Shown here piece by piece: positions 9,435 to 17,478 of a DNA stretch of 64,000 nucleotides. The notes beneath the pieces are model-generated. The model searched no databases. It was not told the DNA's origin and saw only the letters and a program-made list of their open reading frames with translations. Where the stretch lies: positions 3,145,890 to 3,209,889 of the forward strand of contig NZ_AP019797.1 of the NCBI RefSeq assembly GCF_009936275.1, written 5' to 3'. Position 1 is the first letter of the stretch, and the number at the start of each line of letters is the position of its first letter. This DNA comes from Rhodothermus marinus. GTDB taxonomy: Bacteria > Bacteroidota > Rhodothermia > Rhodothermales > Rhodothermaceae. Position numbers and translations under genes: made by a program.

Positions 9435-10442
9435 ATGAACCGAGGCGTTGCATTCGTTACCGGCGGAACCGGCTTCATCGGCAGCCACCTGGTGGAAGAG
9501 CTGCTGCGCCGGGGCTACCGCGAAGTGCGCTGTCTGGTGCGAAAAGAACTGCGCTGGCTCGAAGGACTCGACATCGTGCCCGTCCGCGGCGACTTTTCCC
9601 GGATCGAAGTGCTCTGGGAGGCCGTGCGCGACGCGGACGTGGTCTTTCACGTGGCGGGCGTGACGCGGGCGCGCGACTGGGCCACCTTCGAGCAGGGCAA
9701 CATCACGGCCACGCTGAACCTGCTGGGCACTATCCTGGAAGCCAACCCGAACGTGCGCAAAGTGCTCATTACGAGCAGCCTGGCGGCCGTGGGCTACTGC
9801 CCGGGAGGCGTGGCCACCGAGGAGTCGCCGCTGCGTCCCATCAGCGCCTACGGCCGGAGCAAGGCGCTCATGGAGCAGGCGCTGCGGGCACCCCGTGCCG
9901 ACGGCCCGCCGTTTGCCGAACGGCTCCCCATCGTCATAGTACGACCGCCGGCCGTCTACGGCCCCCGCGAAGCCGACATCTACACGTTCTTCCGTACGGT
10001 CAGCCGGGGGCTGTGCCCCATCGTGGGCAGCGGCCGCCGCCCCGAGCTGAGCCTGGTGCACGTGCGCGACCTGGTGCGCGGCATGGTGGACGCCGCCGAG
10101 TCGGACGTCACCACCGGCCAGACCTACTTCATCGGCAGCGAGCAATTCTACTCCTGGCGAGAGATCCGGGACGCCACACTGAAAGCCCTGGGCCGCCGGG
10201 CGCTGACCGTGCACATCCCGCCGTTTCTGGTGGAACCGATCGGTGCGCTGGTGGAACTGGCCGGACGCCTGACGGGCACCTACCCGCCGCTCAACCGCGA
10301 AAAAGCCCGCGAAATCCGCCACGCCTGCAAGATGTGCGCGGTGGACAAAGCCCGCCGCGACTTCGACTATCGCCAGCAGATCGGCCTCGAAGAAGGGATT
10401 CAGGAGACCATCGCCTGGTATCGGCAGCAGGGCTGGTTGTAA
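9435..10442 (+). CDS. NAD(P)-dependent epimerase/dehydratase (extended SDR)
   Basis: This 335-residue extended short-chain dehydrogenase has the N-terminal nucleotide-binding motif GGTGFIGSHL (residues 10-19) and an active-site YGRSK Tyr/Lys pair preceded by the TSSLAAVG serine region. RPPAVYGPRE is typical of epimerases and 3-beta-HSD-like enzymes. The C-terminal half (SWREIRDATLKALGRRA) resembles sugar-epimerase or dihydroflavonol-reductase-like proteins. The substrate cannot be decided; a nucleotide-sugar or sterol/lipid-like substrate is possible. It lies 12 bases after rlmD and is convergent with the MFS gene, whose stop is 2 bases away. Confidence 0.85.
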   Translation: MNRGVAFVTGGTGFIGSHLVEELLRRGYREVRCLVRKELRWLEGLDIVPVRGDFSRIEVLWEAVRDADVVFHVAGVTRARDWATFEQGNITATLNLLGTILEANPNVRKVLITSSLAAVGYCPGGVATEESPLRPISAYGRSKALMEQALRAPRADGPPFAERLPIVIVRPPAVYGPREADIYTFFRTVSRGLCPIVGSGRRPELSLVHVRDLVRGMVDAAESDVTTGQTYFIGSEQFYSWREIRDATLKALGRRALTVHIPPFLVEPIGALVELAGRLTGTYPPLNREKAREIRHACKMCAVDKARRDFDYRQQIGLEEGIQETIAWYRQQGWL

Positions 10443-10443
10443 G

Positions 10444-11646
10444 CTATCCTTCTCCCACCGAAGCCTGCAAGTCGGGCTCGGGGAGGCCGTAGCCCACCAC
10501 CAGCGCCATCAGCACCAGCGCGAGCGCCCCCAGCAGCGCATTGCTGAGGTAGCCGTACTGCGTGTAGAGCCAGCCGGCCGCCACGCCGCTGATCCCGATA
10601 CCGAGCTGGCCCAGCGCAATCGACAGGCTCATGAGCGAACCGCGCCGGGCGCCCGGCACCAGCGCCGTCAGCAGCGATTGCAGCGGACTCATCCGCATGC
10701 CCACCAGTGCCATCGCCAGCGCAAACAGCGTGTAAATGGCTACATCGCCCTGCATCAGCAGCGGCGCGCCCGCCATCAGCACCGCCAGCCCGAGCGTGGC
10801 CCCCACGATCAAAGGCTTGCGGCCCACGCGATCCGAGAGCCGCCCGGCCAGGGGTCCGGCCACCACGTTCGCCAGCCCGCCGACGAGGAAAAGCAACGCC
10901 ATCTCTTCGGTCCGAAAGCCCTGCGTGTGCTCCAGCCAGGTGGGCAGATAGATCAGAAAAAGCCCGATACTGAAAAACATCAGAAAGTATACAAGCGGCG
11001 AGCGGGCCGTGGTCGGCCGGCGGAGCAGTTCGTAGTAGCGCCGGAGCACGTTGCGAAGCGAGAGCGGCAGCTCGGAGCGCACGCCGGGCGGCTGCGGCAC
11101 GTAACGCCAGATCAGGAGCGTGGCCAGCGCCATCGTGAGCCCGAACGCCAGAAACGGCCAGCGGAAGTCGGCCAGTCCCGCCAGCAGCGTCCCGGCCGGG
11201 ATTCCCACGATCTGGCCGAAGGCGATCCCGCTCATCACCCAGCCGTTGGCCCAGCCGCGGCGCTCGTACGGGAAGTAGTCGCCCACGTAGCTGACGGCCG
11301 CGCCGCTGAGCAGTCCGCCGGCCGCTCCGGCCAGTGCCCGCACCGCCAGCAGCGCGGCGAAGCTGTAGGCCACGCCGTGCAGCAGCAGTGCGCCCGACAT
11401 GGCCCCGCTTCCGGCCAGCAGGATCACCCGCCGCCCCAGCCGGTCCGAGACGGGTCCGGCCACCAGCGCCATCACACTGAGCATCACGGCGTAGGCCGTG
11501 ATCAGGCTACCCTGTTCCAGCTCGCCAATGCCCAGCGTGGCTCCGATGCGCGGCAGAATCGGCGCCATGATGACCACCTGGCTGCTGGCCGAAAAGACCA
11601 TCAGCCAGAGCGCCAGCAGAATCCGCCATTCCGATCGGGCCGCCAT
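10444..11646 (-). CDS. MFS transporter
   Basis: This 400-residue major facilitator has about 12 membrane segments. Motif A copies are recognisable in the first half (GPVSDRLGRRVILL) and at the equivalent position in the second half (GRLSDRVGRKPLIVG), as in drug/metabolite exporters of the DHA1 type. The start is the ATG at 11646 (MAARSEW), which has GAGGA just upstream. A longer frame to 11742 adds an unlikely polar extension. It is divergent from the TonB-receptor gene, and the phased repeats at 11784-11822 lie between them. Substrate unknown. Confidence 0.88.
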   Translation of the reverse strand: MAARSEWRILLALWLMVFSASSQVVIMAPILPRIGATLGIGELEQGSLITAYAVMLSVMALVAGPVSDRLGRRVILLAGSGAMSGALLLHGVAYSFAALLAVRALAGAAGGLLSGAAVSYVGDYFPYERRGWANGWVMSGIAFGQIVGIPAGTLLAGLADFRWPFLAFGLTMALATLLIWRYVPQPPGVRSELPLSLRNVLRRYYELLRRPTTARSPLVYFLMFFSIGLFLIYLPTWLEHTQGFRTEEMALLFLVGGLANVVAGPLAGRLSDRVGRKPLIVGATLGLAVLMAGAPLLMQGDVAIYTLFALAMALVGMRMSPLQSLLTALVPGARRGSLMSLSIALGQLGIGISGVAAGWLYTQYGYLSNALLGALALVLMALVVGYGLPEPDLQASVGEG

Positions 11647-11783
11647 GCCGTCCTCTGCGGATTTTCCGGCCCAACCGGCGGCTTCGGATCTTTGTTTCGA
11701 CAGGCGCTGACTCTTTCTGTCTATTGACAAAAACAGGACCACTTAACACGCCAGCGCTTTATGAAAAGGCCATCAAGCCCATC

Positions 11784-11838
11784 GTTAACGATTCGCTAAT
11801 GCCCGGTTAATCGTCAGATAACAGGCGGCGGCTACCTT
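11784..11838 (+). promoter_or_regulatory. Putative Pho box: four 11-bp-phased hexamers, then a -10/-7 element
   Basis: GTTAAC (11784), GCTAAT (11795), GTTAAT (11806) and GATAAC (11817) start exactly 11 bases apart. The geometry matches PhoB/PhoP-type response-regulator sites, where 11-bp direct repeats stand in for the -35. TACCTTGG (11833-11840) follows 16 bases after the start of the last repeat and resembles a Bacteroidota -7 box. The receptor start codon is 34 bases further on. The phosphate assignment is inference. Confidence 0.6.
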
Positions 11839-11872
11839 GGCCGGCGATCTTAAAAGGATACACCGTCGGCCT

Positions 11873-14746
11873 ATGCAACGCCTGCTTCTCCTGATTCCCG
11901 TGCTGCTGACGGCCTGGAGCGTCCGGGCTCAGACGGGGCGCATCGCCGGAACGGTAGTCGACGCCGAAACGGGCGAGCCGCTCATCGGCGTGAACGTGCT
12001 CGTGGTGGAAAAAGCCACCGGCGCCGCCACCGACCTCGAAGGCCGCTACGAAATCGCCGACCTCGTCCCCGGCACCTATACGCTGCGCTTCTCTTACGTG
12101 GGCTACGTGAGCCAGACCGTGGAAGGCGTCGTGGTGCGTGCGGGCGAGGTCACGCGCATCGATCTGAGCCTGGCCCCGGAGTCGGTGGGCCTCGAGGCGG
12201 TTGTGGTCGAAGCGCGTCTGCTGCGCAACACCGAAGCGGCCCTGCTGGCCGCCCGTCAGCGGGCCGCCGCCGTCAGCGACGCGATCAGCGCCGAGATGAT
12301 CGGCCGCACGGGCAGCAGCGACGCGGCCGACGCCATGGAGAAAGTGACGGGCGCCTCGGTGCTTGACGGCAAGTACGTGTACGTGCGCGGTCTGGGCGAG
12401 CGCTACATGAACGCCCAGCTCAACGGACTGGACCTCCCCAGCGCCGACCCCGACCGCAAGGCCGTGCCGTTCGATCTGTTTCCCGCCGCCCTGCTTGACA
12501 ACATCGTCACGGTCAAAACCTTCACACCCGATCGCCCCGGCAGCTTCACCGGCGGCAGCGTCAACCTGAACACCCGGGCCTTTCCCGACGCGCTGTCGAT
12601 CAGCTTTTCCACTTCGATCACCTACCGGCCTCAGGTGGTGGGCTTCGGCAATCCCATCCTGGCCGTGCCCGGCGCCGACCCGGGCGTCTGGGGCTTTCGG
12701 GCCGATCGCCTCGACGTGCCCGCCCTGCTGCAAACACACCGCTTCGAAAACATTCCGTCGCTCAGCCAGGCCATCCTGAACCCCGACAATGCCCGACTGC
12801 TGGACCAGCTCTCCCGGGCACTCACGCCCGAAATGGCCCCGGTCTACCGACGGGCGCCGCTCAACCAGAGCTATACGTTTTCGGCAGGCAATCGCTTCGA
12901 CCTGGGCGGCGATCGACTGCTGGGCCTGGTGGCCAGCTTCAGCTATCGACGACAGGCCACCGCCTACGACGACGGCATCTGGGCCCGCTACCGGCTGACC
13001 GGCCGCGACGAAGCGGTCCTTTCCGAGGATAATTACCTGCACACCATCTCGGGCACCGACGAAGTCGTCTGGGGCAGCCTGGTCAACGCGACGCTGCGCC
13101 CGCATCGACAGCACGAGCTGGGCTTCAGTTTTATCCAGAACCACAGCGCCGAAAGCACCGCCCGCTACCAGCGCGGTCGTTTTCTGTACAATCTGGAACC
13201 CGACGACATCTACGAAACACGCGCGCTCATTTACATCGAACGCGATATCCGCACCTACCAGCTTCGGGGCAAGCATGCCCTCGGCGACGGGCGCCAGCCC
13301 GCCACGCTGAGCTGGGACTTTTCCACGACCGGCACCTGGCAGGACGAACCCGACCGCCGCTTTTTCACGAACCATTATCGCCTGCGCACCGGCAACGACG
13401 GCTCCATCGACACGCTCTACACGATCCGCGCCACCACGCCCCCACAGCGCTACTTCCGCTATCTGGAAGAATCGAACCAGGTGGGCAATCTGGCCCTGGA
13501 AGTACCACTCACGACCGCCCTGCGCCTCAAGGTGGGCGGCTACCTGGAGCACAAGACACGCACCTATCGCGAGCGCAAATTCGTGCTGCGCCAGCAACAG
13601 GGCAAACGCTACGACGGTGACCCCGAGGCTTACTTCGCGCCCGAAAATCTGGGCATCCTTCAGGAACGCGACCTGAACGGTGACGGCGCACCCGATCTGT
13701 TCACCTTCGGCCTGTATCTGCAGGAAGACACGCAGCCTTCTTCCAACTACGACGGCACCCAGGACATCCGGGCCGGCTTTGCCATGATCGACTGGACGCC
13801 GCTGCGCCGGCTGCGGGTGATCACCGGGCTGCGCTACGAAACCACCGACATGGAAGTGGTCAGCCAGGACCCCACCAAAGACGTGGGGCGGCTCCGGAAC
13901 GGCGACTGGCTTCCGGCGGCTACGGTCATCTACCGGCTGGCCGACGACATGAACCTGCGGCTGGCCTACGGCCGCACGCTGGCCCGACCGGTCTTCCGTG
14001 AGCTGGCCCCCTACTCGACCTTCGAGTACGTGGGCGGCTACCTGCTCACCGGCAACCCCGACTTGCGCCGCACGCTCGTGGACAACTTCGACCTGCGCTG
14101 GGAATGGTTCGTGCGTCCGGGCGAATTGCTGGCCGCCAGCTTGTTTTTCAAGTACTTCGACGATCCGATCGAAGTCGTCTACCAGCCCTTCGCGCCCAAC
14201 GACAGCCCCGAGGTGCAGTATCGCAATGTCGAAGACGCCACGCTTTACGGGCTGGAGCTGGAGCTGCGCAAGCGGCTGGACTTTCTGAGTGGCGCACTGC
14301 GGCATTTTGAAATCGGCGGCAACGCGACGTTCATCCATTCGACCGTGCGCGTACCGGCCGAAGAGCTGCAATCGATCCGGGAGCTACGACCCGACGCACC
14401 GGCCACGCGCTCACTGCAGGGGCAGTCGCCCTACCTCATCAACGCCGACCTGAGCTACGTGCACGAACAGCGCGGCACGACGGTCAGCCTCTACTACAAC
14501 GTGTTCGGTCCCCGCCTGAAGGAAGTCGGACTCGGCGGCACGCCCGACACTTACGAGCGCCCGCGCCACACGCTGGACCTGAACATGAGCCAGCGGCTGA
14601 TGACGAATCTGTCGCTCAAGCTATCGGCGAAAAACCTGCTGAACGCCCGCTATCGCGTCTCCCATAGCTACAAAGGGCGGAAGTACGTGACGCGTGACTA
14701 CGGCAGCGGGCGATCGTTCTCCATCGGTCTCAGCTACCACTACTGA
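11873..14746 (+). CDS. TonB-dependent receptor with carboxypeptidase-like regulatory domain
   Basis: This is a 957-residue outer-membrane receptor. A signal peptide (about 1-20, ending VRAQT) is followed by a CarboxypepD_reg-like Ig domain (GRIAGTVVDAETGEPLIGVNV...), a plug domain (SDAADAMEKVTGASVLDGKYVYVRGLGERY) and a 22-strand-type barrel ending in an aromatic residue (LSYHY). The ATG at 11873 is chosen because the signal peptide begins there; an in-frame ATG at 11837 lies within the promoter region. It is followed by a T9SS-sorted surface protein, the usual Bacteroidota pairing of receptor and exposed ligand-binding partner. The upstream Pho-box-like repeats suggest induction by phosphate limitation, so the cargo may be a phosphorus compound or a metal. 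The cargo is not evident from sequence. Confidence 0.9.
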   Translation: MQRLLLLIPVLLTAWSVRAQTGRIAGTVVDAETGEPLIGVNVLVVEKATGAATDLEGRYEIADLVPGTYTLRFSYVGYVSQTVEGVVVRAGEVTRIDLSLAPESVGLEAVVVEARLLRNTEAALLAARQRAAAVSDAISAEMIGRTGSSDAADAMEKVTGASVLDGKYVYVRGLGERYMNAQLNGLDLPSADPDRKAVPFDLFPAALLDNIVTVKTFTPDRPGSFTGGSVNLNTRAFPDALSISFSTSITYRPQVVGFGNPILAVPGADPGVWGFRADRLDVPALLQTHRFENIPSLSQAILNPDNARLLDQLSRALTPEMAPVYRRAPLNQSYTFSAGNRFDLGGDRLLGLVASFSYRRQATAYDDGIWARYRLTGRDEAVLSEDNYLHTISGTDEVVWGSLVNATLRPHRQHELGFSFIQNHSAESTARYQRGRFLYNLEPDDIYETRALIYIERDIRTYQLRGKHALGDGRQPATLSWDFSTTGTWQDEPDRRFFTNHYRLRTGNDGSIDTLYTIRATTPPQRYFRYLEESNQVGNLALEVPLTTALRLKVGGYLEHKTRTYRERKFVLRQQQGKRYDGDPEAYFAPENLGILQERDLNGDGAPDLFTFGLYLQEDTQPSSNYDGTQDIRAGFAMIDWTPLRRLRVITGLRYETTDMEVVSQDPTKDVGRLRNGDWLPAATVIYRLADDMNLRLAYGRTLARPVFRELAPYSTFEYVGGYLLTGNPDLRRTLVDNFDLRWEWFVRPGELLAASLFFKYFDDPIEVVYQPFAPNDSPEVQYRNVEDATLYGLELELRKRLDFLSGALRHFEIGGNATFIHSTVRVPAEELQSIRELRPDAPATRSLQGQSPYLINADLSYVHEQRGTTVSLYYNVFGPRLKEVGLGGTPDTYERPRHTLDLNMSQRLMTNLSLKLSAKNLLNARYRVSHSYKGRKYVTRDYGSGRSFSIGLSYHY

Positions 14747-14764
14747 AAACAACCCCTGCACATA

Positions 14765-14796
14765 GCGAAGCGGCGGCCCTCGGGCCGCCGCTTCGC
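14765..14796. terminator. Strong intercistronic hairpin
   Basis: A perfect 14-base inverted repeat (arms 14765-14778 and 14783-14796, loop CTCG) lies 18 bases after the receptor stop. No T-run follows it on the plus strand, so it is more likely an mRNA-stabilising or attenuating stem between the receptor and the surface-protein gene than a full terminator. Confidence 0.6.
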
Positions 14797-14809
14797 ATAA
14801 GGAGCCACC

Positions 14810-14837
14810 GTTAACAAACCATAAACCCAACGTAATC
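14810..14837 (+). promoter_or_regulatory. Weak 11-bp-phased repeats before the T9SS protein
   Basis: GTTAAC (14810), ATAAAC (14821) and GTAATC (14832) keep the 11-base phase of the stronger sites but are degenerate. They end 5 bases before the start codon, leaving no room for a downstream promoter. Possibly a relic or chance. Confidence 0.2.
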
Positions 14838-14842
14838 CCGCC

Positions 14843-16507
14843 ATGAACAAACGCCTTACCACCCTGCTGCTCCTGTTGGCGTGGCCGCTGCTGGGCCGCG
14901 CCCAGAACGTGGTGACGGTGACCGACGCCGACATCGGTCCGGGCGATCAGGTCACCTGGACCAGCGACAACGTCTACGTCCTCGACGGCTTCGTCTTCGT
15001 CGAAGAAGGCGCCACGCTCACCATCGAGCCCGGCACCGTCATCAAAGGCAAACCCGGCACCGGCGAAAACGCCTCCGCGCTCATCATCGCACGCGGGGCC
15101 AGAATCTACGCCGAAGGGACACCCGACCGCCCCATCATCTTCACGGCCGAAGCCGATCCGCTCGACGGCAGCTTCGACGCCTCTATCCGCGGTCAGTGGG
15201 GCGGTCTGATCATCCTCGGGCGCGCCCGCACCAACCTCGCCAACGGCGAGGCCAACATCGAAGGCATTCCCTCTACCGAAACGCGCGCCCGCTACGGCTG
15301 CGTTCCGAACAACACCACCCCCACCACCATCGACGACTGCGACGACAACGACAACTCCGGCGTGCTCCGCTACGTCTCCATCCGCCATGGCGGCTCCAAC
15401 ATCGGCGCCGACAACGAAATCAACGGCCTCACGCTCGGCGCCGTCGGCAGCGGCACGACGATCGAGTACGTGGAGGTTTTCGCCAACGAAGACGACGGCT
15501 TCGAATTCTTCGGCGGCACCGTCAACACCCGCTACCTCGTGGCCGCCTTCTGCGGCGACGACGCCTTCGACTACGACGAGGGCTTCCGCGGCAAAGGCCA
15601 GTTCTGGTTTGCCATCATGCCTCCCGATGTGGGGAACCGCGCCGGCGAACACGACGGCGGCCGCGACCCCGAAGACGGCCAGCCCTACGCCATCCCCGTC
15701 ATCTACAACGCGACCTACATCGGCTCGGGCGCGGCTTCCGGCAACGCCGACAACAACACGTTCGTCTTCCGTGACAACGCCGGCGGCAAATACCTCAACG
15801 CCATTTTTACCGACTTTGGCAACATCGGCGTTCAGGTGGAAGACGTCGAGGGCGTCGACGTGGACAGCCGCCAGCGGCTGGAGCAGGGCGATCTGGTGCT
15901 GGCCCACAACATCTGGTGGGGCTTCGGAGCCGGCAACGAGCTGGCCGACTTTGCGCCCCAGGATTTCGTGCAGCAGCACCTGCAGGCCAACAACAACTTC
16001 GTCGAAGACCCCATGCTGCGCGGCATCAGCCGCGAGGCGGACGGTGGTCTGGATCCGCGGCCGGCCCCGAACTCCCCGGCGCTGACGCGCCCGCGCGCAC
16101 CCTATCCCGAAAACGACGACTTCTTCACGCCGGTGGACTACATCGGCGCCTTCGGACCGGACGAGCTCTGGATCAAGGGCTGGACCAAACTCGCCCAACT
16201 CGGCATTCTGACGGCGCTGGAGCATGACGCCCGGACGATTCCGGCCGCCGTGGCCCTGCAGGCCGGCTACCCGAATCCGTTCCGGTCCGCCACGACGCTT
16301 ACGTTCGCGCTGGACCGGGCGCAACGGGTGCGGCTGGCCGTCTACGACCTGCTCGGCCGCGAAGTGGCCCGGCTGGTCGAAGGTGTCCGCCCGGCCGGCA
16401 CCTACCGGTTTACCCTTGAGGGCGCCCGCCTGGCGGCCGGCACCTATCTGGTTCGCCTCGAAACCGAGTCGGGCGTGCAGGTCCGGACGCTGACGCGCCT
16501 GCCCTGA
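14843..16507 (+). CDS. Secreted surface protein with T9SS type A sorting domain
   Basis: The protein has 554 residues. The N-terminal signal peptide (MNKRLTTLLLLLAWPLLGRAQ) is clear. The body (about 25-440) has alternating short hydrophobic strands and Gly/Asn turns (LTIEPGTVIKGKPGTG, WGGLIILGRA, GLTLGAVGSGTTIEYVEVF), which suggests a right-handed beta-helix. The last 80 residues form a type IX secretion sorting domain (YPNPFRSATTLTFALD..., VYDLLGREVARLVEG, LAAGTYLVRLE). It should be exported and then anchored or released by the T9SS. Homologous proteins paired with TonB receptors occur in Bacteroidota; a substrate-capture role for the preceding receptor is inferred. It follows the receptor by 96 bases containing a hairpin. 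A rho-independent terminator follows. Confidence 0.85.
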   Translation: MNKRLTTLLLLLAWPLLGRAQNVVTVTDADIGPGDQVTWTSDNVYVLDGFVFVEEGATLTIEPGTVIKGKPGTGENASALIIARGARIYAEGTPDRPIIFTAEADPLDGSFDASIRGQWGGLIILGRARTNLANGEANIEGIPSTETRARYGCVPNNTTPTTIDDCDDNDNSGVLRYVSIRHGGSNIGADNEINGLTLGAVGSGTTIEYVEVFANEDDGFEFFGGTVNTRYLVAAFCGDDAFDYDEGFRGKGQFWFAIMPPDVGNRAGEHDGGRDPEDGQPYAIPVIYNATYIGSGAASGNADNNTFVFRDNAGGKYLNAIFTDFGNIGVQVEDVEGVDVDSRQRLEQGDLVLAHNIWWGFGAGNELADFAPQDFVQQHLQANNNFVEDPMLRGISREADGGLDPRPAPNSPALTRPRAPYPENDDFFTPVDYIGAFGPDELWIKGWTKLAQLGILTALEHDARTIPAAVALQAGYPNPFRSATTLTFALDRAQRVRLAVYDLLGREVARLVEGVRPAGTYRFTLEGARLAAGTYLVRLETESGVQVRTLTRLP

Positions 16508-16529
16508 CGCAGCAAGCCTGCGCAGCGGA

Positions 16530-16570
16530 GGGGAGCAGAAAACCTGCTCCCCTTTTCTTTTTGTTTTTGA
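16530..16570 (+). terminator. Rho-independent terminator
   Basis: A 9-bp GC stem (16530-16538 with 16544-16552, loop AAAAC) is followed by TTTTCTTTTTGTTTTT. It ends the receptor/T9SS-protein unit. Confidence 0.9.
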
Positions 16571-16572
16571 AA

Positions 16573-16627
16573 GACAACGGTTTGCTAACCCAGCGCTAAT
16601 CGTTCGCTAACGGGCCATCTGTAAACT
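16573..16627 (+). promoter_or_regulatory. Putative Pho box upstream of plcP-glycosyltransferase
   Basis: GACAAC (16573), GCTAAC (16584), GCTAAT (16595) and GCTAAC (16606) start exactly 11 bases apart. TAAACT (16622-16627) lies 16 bases after the last repeat start, the same offset as in the TonB-receptor promoter. Using this -10, the ATG at 16660 is 33 bases downstream, matching the receptor (35), which supports that start over the ATG at 16636. Confidence 0.62.
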
Positions 16628-16659
16628 CCGGACGGATGCTGAGCTTCCGTCCGCCGGCC

Positions 16660-17478
16660 ATGCGCACCGTCAACTACTTCCGCACGATCTGGATTTCCGA
16701 CGTCCATCTGGGCACGCGGGCCAGCCGCGCCGACTTTCTCTACGACTTTCTGCGCCACAACGAAGCCGACTACCTCTACCTGGTAGGCGACATCTTCGAC
16801 GGCTGGGCGCTGCAGCGCAACTGGTACTGGGATCCTTTCCATAACGGCGTGCTGCAACAAATCCTGCGCAAAGCCCGCAAAGGCACGCACGTCGTCTACA
16901 TTCCGGGCAACCACGACGAATTTGCCCGCCAGTACTACGGGCTGAAGCTCGACGAGATCGTGGTGCGGCCGAGTGCCCTGCACACGACCGTGGACGGCCG
17001 CCAGCTCCTGGTGTTGCACGGCGACGAGTTCGACGGTATCATCCGCTACGCGCCCTGGCTGTCGCACCTGGGGGCCCGCGCCTACGAGCTGGTGCTCGTG
17101 CTCAACCGCTGGTACAACCACGTGCGCCGGCGGCTGGGACTTTCGTACTGGTCGCTTTCGGCCTACCTGAAGTACCGCACCAAACGGGCGGTCCAGTACA
17201 TCGCCGACTTCGAGCGGGCAGTGGTGGCCGAGGCCCGCAAACACGACGTCGAGGGCGTCGTCTGCGGCCACATTCACCACGCCGAGCTGCGCGAAATCGG
17301 CGGCATTCTTTACGCCAACACGGGCGACTGGGTGGAAAGCTGCACGGCCCTGGTGGAGCACTTCGACGGACGACTGGAAATCCTGCACTGGACGCCCGCC
17401 GAGGTGTTTCTGAATCCGTCCGGCGACGGCCGGCTCCCGGACGAACTCCCGGCCCTGAGCGTGCCCGTCCGGCCATGA
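16660..17478 (+). CDS. plcP: PlcP-like calcineurin phosphoesterase (UDP-2,3-diacylglucosamine diphosphatase-like)
   Basis: This 272-residue metallophosphoesterase has a complete dinuclear metal site: ISDVHLG (Asp14, His16), GDIFDGW (Asp44), GNHDE (Asn84, His85), HGDEFD (His120) and GHIHH (203-207). Homologues are often annotated LpxH-like. The motifs LVGDIFDGW, LRKARKGTHVVYIPGNHDE, HGDEFD and NTGDWVESCTALVEH are those of PlcP, the phospholipase C of marine bacteria and rhizobia that removes phosphate head groups during phosphorus starvation. PlcP typically pairs with a diacylglycerol glycosyltransferase and is PhoB-controlled. Here a glycosyltransferase follows with a 4-base ATGA overlap and a Pho-box-like site precedes. 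An LpxH role remains possible but fits the context less well. The 16636 ATG would add 8 residues. Confidence 0.8.
   Translation: MRTVNYFRTIWISDVHLGTRASRADFLYDFLRHNEADYLYLVGDIFDGWALQRNWYWDPFHNGVLQQILRKARKGTHVVYIPGNHDEFARQYYGLKLDEIVVRPSALHTTVDGRQLLVLHGDEFDGIIRYAPWLSHLGARAYELVLVLNRWYNHVRRRLGLSYWSLSAYLKYRTKRAVQYIADFERAVVAEARKHDVEGVVCGHIHHAELREIGGILYANTGDWVESCTALVEHFDGRLEILHWTPAEVFLNPSGDGRLPDELPALSVPVRP

Noticed and set aside
14810-14837. Third 11-bp-phased repeat set before the T9SS protein as a full Pho box
   Set aside because: Only one hexamer is good, the others deviate, and it ends 5 bases before the ATG so cannot serve a promoter for that gene. Listed only as a weak feature.
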